This document shows positions 1 through 7,253 of a stretch of DNA of 64,000 nt, piece by piece. The notes beneath the pieces are model-generated. The model did not search any database. It was given only the letters and a program-made list of their open reading frames with translations, and was not told the DNA's origin. This stretch comes from an uncultured Amphritea sp. Lineage in GTDB: Bacteria; Pseudomonadota; Gammaproteobacteria; Pseudomonadales; Balneatricaceae. The position numbers and the translations under genes are program-made. Location of the stretch: NCBI RefSeq assembly GCF_937127095.1, contig NZ_CAKZLP010000055.1, positions 1 to 64,000 of the forward strand, read 5' to 3'. Within the stretch, counting starts at the first letter, position 1, and every line of letters begins with the position of its first letter.

Positions 1-162
1 GACATCAGGTCTGCCTTTCCCTAAGGAAGGGGTTGCAGCAATTAAGCGTATCGTCTGACGTAATTCTGAAAGGTATGCTTGAGACTGGGTTTCTCCCCAC
101 TGTTGCACCGTGTACTGGCGAATACCGATAATATCGGCCTGGGCATCCGGAGTGAGGCGATA
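1..162 (-). pseudogene. parE: ParE/RelE-family toxin fragment, cut at its 5' end by an IS66 element
   Basis: The reverse strand reads YRLTPDAQADI, then QYTVQQWGETQSQAYL, then a TPSLGKGRPDV stretch. This is the N-terminal half of ParE-type toxins of type II toxin-antitoxin systems, which usually poison DNA gyrase. The gene continues off the left edge of the window. The family normally begins only a few residues before this tyrosine. Here the IS66 terminal repeat starts at 163, and an in-frame stop lies at 178-180 inside it, so the native start codon is gone. No antitoxin gene is visible upstream. The fragment is probably not expressed as a toxin. Family assignment is by motif recognition; the rest of the gene cannot be seen. 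Confidence 0.75.
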
Positions 163-246
163 GTAAGCGCCAAAGAATCAGCACCTACAATTTAGAATGT
201 AACCGCTTCAAACTAACTCCATCAAATTCAATGTATGGAGTTCAGA

Positions 247-555
247 ATGACCAACCAAAAACGCCAAGACAACTGGCAGCAGATTATTACCCAGTGGCAG
301 CAATCTGATCTTTCAGGTGCTGCTTTTTGTCGGCAGCAGTCCGTATCGTATCATCAGTTTTCCTATTGGCGACAAAAGCTGACAGATGACCAGATCGGTG
401 AGTCAAAACAGCCAACAGGATTGACACGCGTCACTCAGGTCAAGGAATCCATTACCGCCAGTGAACTTGTATTGACCTTGCCAGGTGGCTTTAGCATCAC
501 CGGTCTACAGGCCAGCAACATCCATCTGCTGGGTGCTATTTTGAGGCAGTTGTGA
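247..555 (+). CDS. tnpA: IS66-family accessory protein TnpA
   Basis: This small basic protein (about 102 aa) has the N-terminal pattern of IS66 TnpA: QDNWQQIITQW, then SGAAFCRQQSVSYHQFSYW and a lysine. That is a helix-turn-helix-like region thought to help transposition by contacting DNA. I chose the ATG at 247 because GGAG lies six bases upstream; an in-frame ATG at 235 would add four residues. The stop codon overlaps the tnpB start (TGATG), suggesting translational coupling. It is the first gene of the element. Confidence 0.88.
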   Translation: MTNQKRQDNWQQIITQWQQSDLSGAAFCRQQSVSYHQFSYWRQKLTDDQIGESKQPTGLTRVTQVKESITASELVLTLPGGFSITGLQASNIHLLGAILRQL

Positions 556-923
556 TGAAAGGTCGATACCTGCGTCCTTCCTATGCGTTGCCTGAGATCT
601 ATCTGTATCGCGTACCGATCGACTTTCGCAAACAAGCCAATGGACTGGCACTGCTCGTGGAACACGAGTTGGGACACAGCCCTTTTAGTGGGGCGCTCTA
701 TGCGTTCACCAACAGGCAGCGTAATAAGATCAAATGCCTGATGTGGGAAGACAACGGTTTTATCCTGTATTACAAAGCGTTGGCTGAAGAGAAATTCAAA
801 TGGCCAAGCCCGTCTGATGAGCTAATGTCCCTGACGGGCGAACAAATAAACTGGCTGTTAGATGGCTATGATATTACCCTGCTGAAGGGCCATAAAGCTC
901 TGCATTATGAGACCGTTGGATAG
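555..923 (+). CDS. tnpB: IS66-family accessory protein TnpB
   Basis: This is a protein of about 122 aa of the IS66 Orf2 family. The recognisable core is IYLYRVPIDFRKQANGLA near residue 16, followed by FTNRQRNKIKCLMWEDNG and FILYYKALAEEKFKWP. Its exact function is unknown, but it is required with TnpA for transposition in studied IS66 members. The ATG at 555 overlaps the tnpA stop; a GTG at 552 is an alternative. The reading frame is complete, with no frameshift. A 44-bp gap separates it from tnpC. Confidence 0.92.
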   Translation: MKGRYLRPSYALPEIYLYRVPIDFRKQANGLALLVEHELGHSPFSGALYAFTNRQRNKIKCLMWEDNGFILYYKALAEEKFKWPSPSDELMSLTGEQINWLLDGYDITLLKGHKALHYETVG

Positions 924-967
924 GTTTTTTACGTGCCATAACAAGCTGTTTTTGTTATACTTTACGC

Positions 968-2620
968 ATGAAAAAACCACCTGAAAACCCCGTCAAAACC
1001 CCTGATTTTAGTGGCCTTTCGGCCACCGAATTACTGTCTGTGGTTGCAGGGCTTCAGCAGCAGTTGGTTGAAAAAGAAACTGAAATCCAGAAGCGCAATG
1101 AGGTGCTCGAACAGCGTAATCAAACCGTCAAGCAACGCGATCAGTATATCCAGCTGCTTGAAGAACTCCTGCGCTGGAAACGCATCCAGCAGTTCGCTGC
1201 CAGTAGCGAGAAGTCGGCTCATCAACACCACTTATTTGATGAGGCTGAGCTTGAAGCCGAGATCGATGCACGACGAGACCAATTACCTGACGACATGGAA
1301 GAAGCCGATGCACCGCGTGAAAAGCGTAAAGCGCGTCACCGGGGCTTCTCTGAACACCTACTGCGTGAACGTATCGAACTGACACTGACCGATGCAGAGA
1401 AAGCCGGTGCCAGCAAAGTGTTCTTTACCAAGGTAAAGGAAGAGCTACAGTTTATTCCAGCTCAGTTGAAGGTACGTGAGATCTGGCAGGAAAAAGCCGT
1501 CTTCATCGAACAGGGTGAAGAACGTATTCTGGCCGCCCAACGTCCAGTTCACCCCTTAGGTAAGTGCATTGCTACTACGTCATTGCTGGCCTACATCATC
1601 ACTGCAAAATATGCGGACGGCTTGCCCTTGTATCGGTTAGAGAACATCTTTAAGCGTCATGGGCACGAGATCAGCCGAACCAACATGGCTCACTGGGTGA
1701 TCCGCTTAGAACAGGTGTTCAAACCACTGATCAATCTGATGCGCGAAGTACAAAACAGCAGCGACTACTTACAAGCGGATGAAACGCGGATACAAGTGCT
1801 GAAAGAAGACGGTAAAACAGCCCAATCGGATAAATGGATGTGGGTGACACGCGGAGGGCCACCGGACCATCCCTCGGTCTTGTTCGAATACGATCCCTCT
1901 CGTGCTGGCAGTGTACCCGTACGTCTATTAGATGACTTTAGCGGCATTTTACAGGCTGATGGCTATTCCGGTTATGGCCGTGTCTGTACTGAAAACAACA
2001 TCACCCGCATTGGTTGCTGGGACCATGCTCGCCGCAAGTTCGTCGAGGCATCAAAAGCCGCCAAGCCCAAAGGTAAGGGCAAACAGGCTAAGCTCTCTAA
2101 AGCTGACATGGCACTGAGTTATATCAATAAGCTCTATGCCATCGAACGAGAGATAAAAGACCTGAGTGTGGCTGAGCGTTACCGCATCCGTCAGGAGTTG
2201 AGCCTGGCAAAGCTGAATGAGCTTAAGGCCTGGTTGGAAGCCAACGTCACACGCGTGCTAAAAGACTCCCTCACTCGCAAGGCGATGGAGTACACGCTTA
2301 ACCAGTGGCCAACCCTTGTGGGCTACTGCGAACGTGGCGATTTACAGATCAGTAATGTCTTGGCTGAAAATGCCATCCGTCCCTTCGCTTTAGGCCGAAA
2401 AGCCTGGTTGTTTGCCGATACCCCTCAAGGGGCACGTGCCAGTGCAACCTGTTATTCATTGATTGAAACGGCTAAGGCGAATCAGCTCGAACCTGCTGCT
2501 TATATCCAGCACATCCTGGAACATATCGCTGAAGCCGAGACAGTAGAAGCACTAGAGCAACTGCTGCCATGGAATGTATCGATGGATAAAACTCCGAAAA
2601 AAGTGGCGCAATACGATTAG
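968..2620 (+). CDS. tnpC: IS66-family transposase TnpC
   Basis: This 550-residue DDE transposase catalyses movement of the surrounding element. Residues about 25-75 are rich in Glu, Gln, Lys and Leu and look like a leucine-zipper coiled coil, as usual for IS66. Candidate catalytic acids lie in YLQADETRI (about 271), ILQADGYSGYG (about 328) and NVLAENAIRPF (about 465), with the expected GRKAWLFADTPQGARASA block after the glutamate. The C-terminus carries the small IS66 C-terminal domain (ETAKANQLEPAAYIQHIL). Length and motifs are normal, so the element may still be active. Confidence 0.95.
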   Translation: MKKPPENPVKTPDFSGLSATELLSVVAGLQQQLVEKETEIQKRNEVLEQRNQTVKQRDQYIQLLEELLRWKRIQQFAASSEKSAHQHHLFDEAELEAEIDARRDQLPDDMEEADAPREKRKARHRGFSEHLLRERIELTLTDAEKAGASKVFFTKVKEELQFIPAQLKVREIWQEKAVFIEQGEERILAAQRPVHPLGKCIATTSLLAYIITAKYADGLPLYRLENIFKRHGHEISRTNMAHWVIRLEQVFKPLINLMREVQNSSDYLQADETRIQVLKEDGKTAQSDKWMWVTRGGPPDHPSVLFEYDPSRAGSVPVRLLDDFSGILQADGYSGYGRVCTENNITRIGCWDHARRKFVEASKAAKPKGKGKQAKLSKADMALSYINKLYAIEREIKDLSVAERYRIRQELSLAKLNELKAWLEANVTRVLKDSLTRKAMEYTLNQWPTLVGYCERGDLQISNVLAENAIRPFALGRKAWLFADTPQGARASATCYSLIETAKANQLEPAAYIQHILEHIAEAETVEALEQLLPWNVSMDKTPKKVAQYD

Positions 2621-2649
2621 AGTCAAGGTGCCGATTTAGCGGCGCTTAC

Positions 2650-2905
2650 GATTGTAATATCTCATGTACTTAGCCACATCTTGACTCATATGCTCTCGCG
2701 TTGGCTGGTAAACCTTCAGTATCCAGTCATGCTTCAGGCTACCGAAGAAACGCTCAACAACAGCGTTATCCCAACACGCTCCAACGTCCCTCATCGATGA
2801 ACGCAGACCGTAACTTTTCAGCAGGCGTCGGTATTGCTTGCTGGTATATTTTGATCCTCTGTCACTGTGAAAAACCAAGCCCTTCCAAGCCCTTCTTAGG
2901 TTGAC
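2650..2905 (-). pseudogene. IS3-family transposase OrfB remnant, frameshifted and truncated
   Basis: The reverse strand encodes VFHSDRGSKYTSKQYRRLL, then SMRDVGACWDNAVVERFFGSLK and YMRYYN. These are the second Asp and the Glu region of an IS3-type DDE integrase. The C-terminus is cut by the IS66 end at 2650; the last codons before the stop come from the IS66 repeat. Toward its N-terminus, a perfect 10-bp tandem duplication (CCAAGCCCTT at 2875-2884 and 2885-2894) shifts the frame just before the VFHSD motif. The first catalytic Asp and all upstream parts are absent. It is a dead remnant. Confidence 0.88.
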
Positions 2906-2962
2906 GCAGATTATTGGTATCCCCAGGTTTGGTAAATACGTTTATGATTACAATAAATGTTT

Positions 2963-4252
2963 TCAGTCAGTTTCTCTGAATGACTTATTGAATGATGCGA
3001 ATATTGGATTTAATAAATATTCGAGAGTCGTTCTTTCTCCTAAAAGGATCATGACTTCAGCAGGCATACCAGGGTAAAGCTTAATGTTTTTGTTTTTTGA
3101 TATGGACTCTTGGTCGAGCTCTACTCTTATTGAATATGCAGATGTCCGCGTAGTTTTATCATCAATTCTATCAGCAGATACATTCACCACTTTTCCATGA
3201 ATAGGGAGGACTCGTCTATAGTTATATGATGTGAGCCTTATTTCAGCTTCGAGCCCTTGAGTCACGACATCAATATCGCTTGTGCTGACGAGAGCTTCTA
3301 CAATAAGTGTGGCTTTTTGTGGCACGATTTCCATTAGTACTTCGCCGGGGTTGATTACTCCTCCTTTTGTGTGAAGCGATAAATTTACTACAGTGCCTTC
3401 TATTGGACTGTAGATAGATGTTCGTTCTAACATGTCCTTAGCATCTTGTAACGCAGCTTTTAACTGTAAAATCTTTATATCTAAGCTTTCTAGTTCTTGG
3501 CTAGCATCCTTAAGAAAATCTAGCTTGATATTGGCAACTTGTTGCGCAGCTTCAGAAATCTGAAGCTCGGCTCGTGCTGTTTCTGAATCGAAATCGCCAA
3601 GTTTTTTCAAGATACTTATCTGTTGAGCTTGTAGCTCAAGTTGTCTGCTTTTTGACACGTAGCCTTTTTTTAGTAGTGAACTCACCATATTTAGTTGTTC
3701 TTCTACTACTTTCAGGGATTGGCGGTCTGACTTGACCCTTGACAAGTAGCTCTCTAAATTTTTCTGAGCCTGATATTCCTTTTTCTTCGCTACATCTATT
3801 CTACCGAGTAATGACTCTTTTCTACTTAGAAATAATCTGTATTGATTTTGCATCGCTTGAACAGAGGTTTCATTCTTAGAATTGAGTTCTGACGAGAAAT
3901 TTACATTAGAGTAACTGTTTACTTCGGCTTGTAATCTATTATATTTAGCCAACGCATTTGCGTATTGTGAGTACAGTTGTTGATAATTAGCTTCGTATTT
4001 TGTGTTTTTTAGTTGTACTAGTAATTGTCCTTTATTAACAAGGCTTCCTTCATCTATATATATGTTATCGACTATGCCTCCTTCAAGGTGTTGGATTTTT
4101 TTACGGCTTCCCTCGACTTCAATTGAGCCAGGTGCGATAGCTGCGCTTTGGATAGGTGCTAAAGCTAACCATGCTATAAATAGAGAAAATCCAAAGACTA
4201 GGAAGAAGACACCTAATCTGATCCACCTGTTATGCCCTTCATTTATGCTCAT
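2963..4252 (-). CDS. Type I secretion periplasmic adaptor, HlyD/PrtE family
   Basis: This 429-residue membrane-fusion protein of a type I secretion system links the inner-membrane ABC exporter to an outer-membrane channel. A single membrane helix lies at about residues 13-33 (GVFFLVFGFSLFIAWLAL). It is followed by a lipoyl-like half motif (KIQHLEGGIVDNIYIDEGS), a long helical hairpin with predicted coiled coil (about 80-270), a second barrel half (IYSPIEGTVVNL) and the HlyD C-terminal signature near GEVLMEIVP. The length fits the family. The start overlaps the end of the exporter gene by 4 bp, so the two are one operon. No TolC-type gene is nearby, so the channel must be encoded elsewhere. 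The region is A+T-richer than the cell wall genes. Confidence 0.93.
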   Translation of the reverse strand: MSINEGHNRWIRLGVFFLVFGFSLFIAWLALAPIQSAAIAPGSIEVEGSRKKIQHLEGGIVDNIYIDEGSLVNKGQLLVQLKNTKYEANYQQLYSQYANALAKYNRLQAEVNSYSNVNFSSELNSKNETSVQAMQNQYRLFLSRKESLLGRIDVAKKKEYQAQKNLESYLSRVKSDRQSLKVVEEQLNMVSSLLKKGYVSKSRQLELQAQQISILKKLGDFDSETARAELQISEAAQQVANIKLDFLKDASQELESLDIKILQLKAALQDAKDMLERTSIYSPIEGTVVNLSLHTKGGVINPGEVLMEIVPQKATLIVEALVSTSDIDVVTQGLEAEIRLTSYNYRRVLPIHGKVVNVSADRIDDKTTRTSAYSIRVELDQESISKNKNIKLYPGMPAEVMILLGERTTLEYLLNPIFASFNKSFRETD

Positions 4253-5955
4253 GCTGGTGCGCTATTTTTTGGTTTATCGATTGATTTATGCTGCTGAGAA
4301 ATTTTTTCAGGTGTTTGATCGCGTTCGATTCTGCCGGAGTTCATAACAACTATTCTTGTTGTTATGTTTAAGAGGGGTGACCGGTTTGTTGAGAATATGG
4401 TTGTAAGCTGTTTCTCTTTTCTTCGTATAAATAGTTCTTTTAAAATGTTTTCTCCTGCAGGGTCTTGATATGAGTCAGGCTCATCAAGTACAAGTAACAC
4501 TGGGTCCTTATATATAGCTCTGGCGAGTAGCAGCCTTTGCATTTCCCCGTGGCTGGGTTTGAATTCAGGCCCTATTGTGGTGTCATAGCCCTTCGGCCAT
4601 TTTAATATAGTCTGGTGCATACCTGCTTGAATGCATGCATCTATCATATATTCATCGTCATCTCCGCTGAATCGCGAGACATTGTCCTTTATGCTGCCGC
4701 TATGAAATGCTGATTCCTGACTCATATAGCCTATGACTTGGCCGATACTGTTATTTGGCCATTGGATGTAGGTAGCGTTGTCCAGGCGTATGGTGCCAAG
4801 GGCAGGCTGTTTCAGGCCCACGCATAACTCTAAGAGTGTGGACTTACCTGACCCCGCTGAACCTACTATGCCAACACAGCTACCTGTTGTAATAGTTAGA
4901 TTTATACTATGAAGAAATGGTGTTTGCGTGCCTGGGTACAGTGACATTATGCCTTGTAGCTCAAGATTCCCTTTTGGTTTTGGGAGTTTTGTTTTAGGGC
5001 TAAATAGTGCCTCGGAATACAAGTTCATTGTTTGAAGCTTTTGCCATGACTTCCATGCTATAAGCCAGGACTGAAAGCTTGTAACTGCTACCTCATATGG
5101 ACCAAAGGCTCTGCCTGCCATCATTGTTGCTGCGATCATTCCGCCGGCGGTTAGTTGCTTATCAAGTACTAGGTAGGCTCCTGTTGCGATGATGACCACT
5201 TGAACCAGTAGTCTCAAGCCTTTTGAAAATGATTTTATGTTAGTCGTGTATTCTTGCTTTTTTAGTTTGCTGGAATCGCTTTTAATTTTGTTATTGTGCC
5301 AGCGGTCTACAAGAGGCGAGGCTAAACCCATGGATTTTACGTCTGCTGTGTAGGCAACTTGTCCGAAATCCGGGCTTTGCGGTATTTGTTTGCTATTTAT
5401 TTGATAATTTATGAACGCCATGGTGCCAAGCAGAGCTATTGTGGCAATTGCAATTACGCCATAGAGAGGGTGTAAAAATGCTAAGATTATTACAAATATA
5501 GGAGACCAGGGAATGTCTAAAATTGTGCTAAAGCTTGAGTACAGTGTTGACTTAACATTTGCAAGATGAGAATTGAGTTTGTTGCCCTCAGTTTGTTCGG
5601 CTTCTACTAAATCTGAAAAATAGATAAGTTTGCTTATTTTGATTTCCCACTGATTCGTTGCTGCGAAGATCATTCGGCTTCTTATCCAATCCATCACGGC
5701 ATATAAAAAAATGAACCATACGATAATGATGGTGAGCAAGGCGAGTGTATCCAGACTGCGGGAAGAAAGAACTCTGTCAAACACCTGAAGAGAGTATAAA
5801 GGAACAGCGAGTATGAGTAGATTGATAAACAGTGAAAAGATTAGAGCCCACTTTAGATTTTGTTTAAGATTTTTTGATGCAATCTTAAGAGCTTCATAAA
5901 GCGAAGAAGTGGTGTGAGGTTGTTCTGTATTGTGCTTAATGGCGATCTGGTTCAA
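4249..5955 (-). CDS. Type I secretion ABC permease/ATPase (PrtD-like)
   Basis: This 568-residue half-transporter fuses membrane and ATPase domains. Membrane helices run from about residue 38 to 300 (ALIFSLFINLLILAVPLYSL is the first). There is no N-terminal C39 peptidase domain, so cargo would keep a C-terminal signal, as in RTX export. The ATPase has Walker A (GSAGSGKST), a Q-loop (YMSQES) and Walker B (LLVLDEPDS). Two features are odd. The usual LSGGQ signature reads PSHGEMQR, and the switch histidine after Walker B is replaced (TIFSTNRS). It may therefore hydrolyse ATP unusually, although the overall fold and fusion order are normal. It lies between the first RTX gene and the adaptor, with which it overlaps by 4 bp. 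Confidence 0.93.
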   Translation of the reverse strand: MNQIAIKHNTEQPHTTSSLYEALKIASKNLKQNLKWALIFSLFINLLILAVPLYSLQVFDRVLSSRSLDTLALLTIIIVWFIFLYAVMDWIRSRMIFAATNQWEIKISKLIYFSDLVEAEQTEGNKLNSHLANVKSTLYSSFSTILDIPWSPIFVIILAFLHPLYGVIAIATIALLGTMAFINYQINSKQIPQSPDFGQVAYTADVKSMGLASPLVDRWHNNKIKSDSSKLKKQEYTTNIKSFSKGLRLLVQVVIIATGAYLVLDKQLTAGGMIAATMMAGRAFGPYEVAVTSFQSWLIAWKSWQKLQTMNLYSEALFSPKTKLPKPKGNLELQGIMSLYPGTQTPFLHSINLTITTGSCVGIVGSAGSGKSTLLELCVGLKQPALGTIRLDNATYIQWPNNSIGQVIGYMSQESAFHSGSIKDNVSRFSGDDDEYMIDACIQAGMHQTILKWPKGYDTTIGPEFKPSHGEMQRLLLARAIYKDPVLLVLDEPDSYQDPAGENILKELFIRRKEKQLTTIFSTNRSPLLNITTRIVVMNSGRIERDQTPEKISQQHKSIDKPKNSAPA

Positions 5956-5970
5956 GAAGTACTTCCTTGT

Positions 5971-6001
5971 ATAGAGGGATGGGGTAATTCCATCCCTCTA
6001 T
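5971..6001 (-). other. Perfect 12-bp stem-loop between RTX gene and exporter
   Basis: ATAGAGGGATGG (5971-5982) and CCATCCCTCTAT (5990-6001) are exact inverted repeats around a 7-base loop. They sit between the RTX stop codon and the exporter start. No U-run follows on the minus strand, so this is not a standard terminator. It more likely protects the 3' end of the abundant RTX transcript or lowers read-through into the exporter genes. This role is inferred. Confidence 0.7.
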
Positions 6002-6021
6002 GTTTGATCAAAGACTACTGC

Positions 6022-6807
6022 TTATGCCGGTAAGTCGGCGGACAGGTCTTCTCCGGTAGATGCATCAGTGATGTCTTCGAGTGACAGATCAGTAATGATA
6101 GTAACATGTTCTCCGCTACCTTTAGTGAAGGTATAGGAATGAAGATCAGTATTCGGGCGTTCTAAGCCAATCATTTCGAGGTAAGCTGCTTCTGCTGTTG
6201 CGTCAAGGTCGACTTCTATAACATTATAGTCTCCACCTTCATTCCAGTTTCGACCGTTTGCAATTAGCAATGAGTCGATGCCTACAGCAATAAATGTGTT
6301 GTCTGCATCGGGAGTACTAGCATCACCATCGTCCTTCGATTGGTTTAGGATCTGGTCAAGGGAGATTTTTAAGCTTACCTCGTCACCACCTGCACGATCA
6401 AAATCACCAACCAAAGCTTCAAAGCCTCTATAGGTGCCGGATGTCATGTCGACATCTACGATCTGATCACCAGAGGAGTCGCGAACCTTGAGGATATCGA
6501 AACCAGCGTCACCGGTGACTAGGATGTCGTCTTCTGTGGCAGTGATATTATCGTTTCCAAAGCCTCCGTGAATGATGTCGGCACCTAAGCCGCCATTTAA
6601 GGTGTCATCACCCATGCCACCTCTTAGAGTATCGTTGCCGTAATTTCCTTCTAGTGTATCGTCACCAGAACCGCCAAGTAGAGTGTCATCGCCTGAAAGC
6701 CCAACTAGAGTATCTGAGCCCGCATCTCCAATCAGAGTGTTAGCTGAATTTGTGCCTGATATGTAGTCGTCGCCGAACGTAGTTAGTGTTGATAGTGGAA
6801 GACTCAT
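6022..6807 (-). CDS. Small RTX calcium-binding protein, likely type I secretion cargo
   Basis: This is a 261-residue acidic protein. Residues about 10-90 contain roughly eight glycine-aspartate nonapeptides (GGSGDDTLE, GGMGDDTLN, GGLGADIIH), the calcium-binding beta-roll repeats of RTX proteins. The C-terminal 170 residues form a shared region also found in the protein at 7254-8321; landmarks are GFDILKVRDS, DMTSG, DLDATAEAAYLEMIGLERP and TFTKGSGEHVTIITDLS. I do not recognise that region as an enzyme. There is no N-terminal signal peptide, consistent with export through the adjacent ABC/HlyD system by a C-terminal signal. A good ribosome site (AGGGGA) precedes the ATG. It is probably a surface or matrix protein; its function is unknown. 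Confidence 0.88.
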   Translation of the reverse strand: MSLPLSTLTTFGDDYISGTNSANTLIGDAGSDTLVGLSGDDTLLGGSGDDTLEGNYGNDTLRGGMGDDTLNGGLGADIIHGGFGNDNITATEDDILVTGDAGFDILKVRDSSGDQIVDVDMTSGTYRGFEALVGDFDRAGGDEVSLKISLDQILNQSKDDGDASTPDADNTFIAVGIDSLLIANGRNWNEGGDYNVIEVDLDATAEAAYLEMIGLERPNTDLHSYTFTKGSGEHVTIITDLSLEDITDASTGEDLSADLPA

Positions 6808-6858
6808 TTTTTTATCCCCTGGGAAGTTAAGTTATCTATGTTTATTCTTAAACAAAAA

Positions 6859-6886
6859 TTTATATCTGTCCTTGATTGTAAATCAA
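6859..6886 (-). promoter_or_regulatory. Candidate promoter of the first RTX gene with overlapping palindrome
   Basis: On the minus strand TTGATT is followed after 16 bases by TATAAA, 52 bases upstream of the RTX start codon. The -35 lies inside a perfect palindrome, CTTGATT-gta-AATCAAG (6871-6887), which is a plausible operator. This rests on pattern matching only. Confidence 0.5.
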
Positions 6887-7145
6887 GACCTTTAATGTCC
6901 CGATAACTACTTGTCATCTATCAGGCCTATAGGAGTATAACTAGCAGCCTATTGTTTGACTAGTACTTTGTTTTAAATTTCCATTAAAATATATTCGAAA
7001 ATTGGCTTTTTTTTTTGTTAATGATGTGGTGGTTTTATGATTAATAGATTTAATTTTAAAAAGATCTATTAGTACGATTTAGCGGAAGTTGTTTTTTTAA
7101 GTTATTGTTTTTTGGTTGTTTTTTTGTTTTTGTTTATTGTTGTAT

Positions 7146-7201
7146 TATATGTACTCATCACGAAGCTCATCCTGCAATGATATTTGTAATGAGTACATAT
7201 A
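7146..7201. repeat. Inverted repeat with 12-bp perfect arms
   Basis: ATATGTACTCAT (7147-7158) and ATGAGTACATAT (7189-7200) are exact complements, and imperfect pairing extends outward and inward (TATATGTACTCATnAC on both arms). The 30-bp spacer is unrelated. It lies 53 bp beyond the stop of the second RTX gene. No U-run follows on the minus strand, so it is not a typical terminator. A protein-binding site or the trace of a small mobile element is possible. Confidence 0.7.
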
Positions 7202-7253
7202 TGCACTTTTTCACGTGGCTTATTTGTTTTGATTATAGGTTGTTTTTGTTTGA

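Larger units (their letters stand above)
163..2649 (+). mobile_element. IS66-family insertion sequence, apparently complete (about 2.49 kb)
   Basis: Both ends carry the IS66 terminal motif GTAAGCGCC. The left end (163-186) and the reverse complement of the right end (2626-2649) match at about 19 of 24 positions. Inside, in the usual order, are tnpA, tnpB and tnpC, all intact. IS66 elements normally create an 8-bp target duplication. The flanks are aggcgata on the left and gattgtaa on the right, so there is none. The left flank is a parE fragment and the right flank is a broken IS3-family transposase, so the locus was rearranged after or during insertion. Confidence 0.92.
6808..7253. other. 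A+T-rich intergenic region between the two RTX genes
   Basis: This 446-bp gap has no convincing gene. It holds the candidate promoter of the first RTX gene (6859-6886), with an overlapping palindrome. It also has long T-rich tracts at about 7000-7020 and 7090-7140 and a large perfect inverted repeat at 7146-7201. A 62-codon frame at 7105-7293 is low complexity and overlaps the RTX gene end, so I do not call it. Confidence 0.6.
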
